In this document: one piece after another, positions 62,632 through 64,000 of the stretch | How positions within the stretch are numbered: the stretch's first letter is position 1 | How the letters are laid out: every line of letters starts with the position of its first letter | Assembly (NCBI GenBank): GCA_949825065.1 | Contig: OX463856.1 | Span: forward strand, 1,340,702-1,404,701 | Direction: 5' to 3' | DNA: 64,000 nt | DNA from: Odontocerum albicorne | Lineage: Eukaryota; Arthropoda; Insecta; Trichoptera; Odontoceridae | Notes under the pieces: model-generated | What the model saw: only the letters and a program-made list of their open reading frames with translations | What the model was told of the DNA's origin: nothing | The model's database searches: none | Position numbers and translations under genes: made by a program

Positions 62632-62880
62632 TATCTTGAATGGTTATACTTATCTTGAATTGTTATACTTGTCTTGAATCGTTATACTTATCTTGAATTT
62701 TTATACTTATCTTGAATTGTTATACTTATCTTGAATTGTTATACATGTCTTGAATTGTTATACTTGTCTTGAATTGTTATACTTGTCTTGAATTGTTATA
62801 CTTGTCTTGAATTGTTATACTTATCTTGAATTGTTATACTTATCTAGAATTATTATACTTATTTTGAATTGTTATACGTG
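62632..62880. repeat. 19-bp minisatellite, about 13 units
   Basis: Unit TTATACTTATCTTGAATTG with CTTGTC and CATGTC variants. Confidence 0.95.
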
Positions 62881-63044
62881 GTTTGGAAGATGCTAATACG
62901 TTTGTTATCTTTTATTTTATAATTGTTACTCGACATGTAAAGTCTCACTTGTGTGTCATTTATTTGGTCTACAAATAAATAAAAACTTACATTTTTTTTA
63001 AATAATTAAAGTAAAGTAAAATAAACACGTTTAACTAAACATAT

Positions 63045-63420
63045 TCAGATGAGCGGAATTACCTAATCTAATGACCGCAGCCACCACGTTCCTATCCTTA
63101 CATTCAACTAATAGATTGTAATGATTTTAATTGGTAAAAAATAGTGTGCTAGAATCCCGAGATAAAACGCCCTTGAAAAGAGTCTACTCTCTAAACAGTG
63201 CTCTATAAATTGTCCTTTCATTAATATTTTAATCGATGCCTCTTTTATTAACAGATTAAAAATATTCCAAAAGAATGAAAAAGTTGAGTCTAATGACAGG
63301 AAGGTAGTGGCTGCGGTCATAAGATTATATATACGAGTATATTCAATTTGGGTAAAGCCAAATAGGTAATTATTTTTTCCACACCATTTTTGAAAACCGA
63401 TCTCAACCCTATAGTTCGAG
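63045..63420. repeat. Inverted pieces of families G and D
   Basis: 63050-63105 (ACCTAATCTAATGACCGCAG) is the complement of 63295-63345 (GGCTGCGGTCATAAGATTAT). Between them lies a family D end (AAACGCCCTTGAAAAGAGTC, AGTGCTCTATAAATTGTCCT). Confidence 0.5.
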
Positions 63421-63777
63421 GCAGACACTGTACTAATTACCACAAAGGGTTAGCTCGCGTCACGTCAGTAAGCCGATAGTATAAGTGGTCCCTTTCTCTC
63501 TCTTTACCTCTTTCTATCCCTTGCCTACTTCTCGTCCTTCCCCCTTCAGGCCCCCCGTAGCAACAAAAGCGCCACTGACCGACCGACAAAAAGTCTTGCA
63601 ATTTCGCCGATGCGTTTTGATGCGCCGACATGCCCATGCAATTCATAGGCGTAACATAATACTTTACTGTTTTTTTAACCTTTTAAATTTTAATTCACAC
63701 GAAAATAATTATAAATTTAATAGATACGGGTATAAGGTAAATCTGCACAATAAAAATCTTTCGTTTTATAAAGTACA
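63421..63777. other. Unassigned spacer
   Basis: 63480-63640 is GC-richer (CCTTCCCCCTTCAGGCCCCC), but neither strand has a recognised motif. Confidence 0.4.
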
Positions 63778-63946
63778 ATTTGGCGGGTTCATTGCCATGT
63801 GGTAATCTCTTCCAATCAACCTGATTTTTTTTTTCTAAATCCAAACTGAAACCTTAGTTTAAAATATCGGGAAACAGCGGGAAGCGAACCAGCCACCTCC
63901 AAGTTGGAAGAAAGACTTCGTTCCAACTAGATCACGGAGGTCGTTT
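63778..63946 (-). repeat. tRNA-derived SINE, full copy, antisense
   Basis: Minus strand from 63946: GACCTCCGTGATCTAGTTGG (A-box region), GGCTGGTTCGCTTCCCG (B box), body AAACTAAGGTTTCAGTTTGG, then the LINE-A-like tail CAGGTTGATTGGAAGAGATT, AATGAACCCGCCAAATTG. Confidence 0.8.
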
Positions 63947-64000
63947 AGTTAGTGAATCACTTTCCTATATGTACAATTTAATTGTTATAAAGATTGATTT

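Overview
This is an AT-rich window from an animal nuclear genome, almost certainly an arthropod and most likely an insect. Several elements (the Helitron end, the piggyBac-type and mariner elements, the SINE and LINE tails) look lepidopteran to me, but that is an impression and no species is assigned. The evidence is the mix of residents: several mariner lineages, hAT elements, TTAA-flanked piggyBac-like elements, a Helitron relic, a BEL/Pao LTR element, Jockey-type and RTE-type LINEs, and a tRNA-derived SINE family. I found no convincing host gene, no functional tRNA or rRNA gene, and nothing bacterial. The window reads as a repeat-dense intergenic or heterochromatic block.

Layout. 1-10.8 kb is densely nested: a palindromic TA element, LINE tails, a mariner with inverted arms that holds a LINE 3' end that in turn holds a BEL/Pao element, a nearly complete mariner transposase with one stop codon, a hAT relic with a perfect 8-bp target duplication, and a second hAT holding a third mariner. 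11-13.7 kb holds LINE and SINE tails and two foldback elements. 13.8-17.8 kb is a 34-bp satellite of about 115 units. 18-21.7 kb holds LINE and hAT relics and a 71-bp minisatellite. 22.1-24.3 kb is a 41-bp array built from the 5' end of the tRNA-derived SINE. 25-32.6 kb contains two copies of a TTAA-flanked element (one empty, one filled by an RTE insertion), a Jockey-type LINE with an intact 429-residue ORF1, and several minisatellites. 33-50 kb is mixed LINE, SINE, mariner, hAT and foldback debris. 50.8-51.9 kb is a DNA element whose terminal repeats have become a 138-bp tandem array. 55.5-57.85 kb is a TA-flanked DNA transposon split by a Helitron. 60-62.9 kb holds three more minisatellites (78, 36 and 19 bp).

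How the parts relate. Autonomous and parasitic elements share ends: the SINE family and LINE-A carry the same 3' tail, which is the usual basis for a SINE using a LINE's reverse transcriptase. LINE-B tails are repeatedly followed by an antisense tRNA-like SINE head. One dispersed repeat (family F) lies beside a tandem array at the same end in three of four copies. Eight target-site duplications, plus the pairs of filled and empty repeat copies, give a relative insertion order for several elements.

Limits. All family calls come from reading motifs by eye. Edges are approximate unless a target-site duplication or terminal repeat is cited. LINE-A, LINE-B, LINE-C and families D, E, F and G are labels made for this window only.
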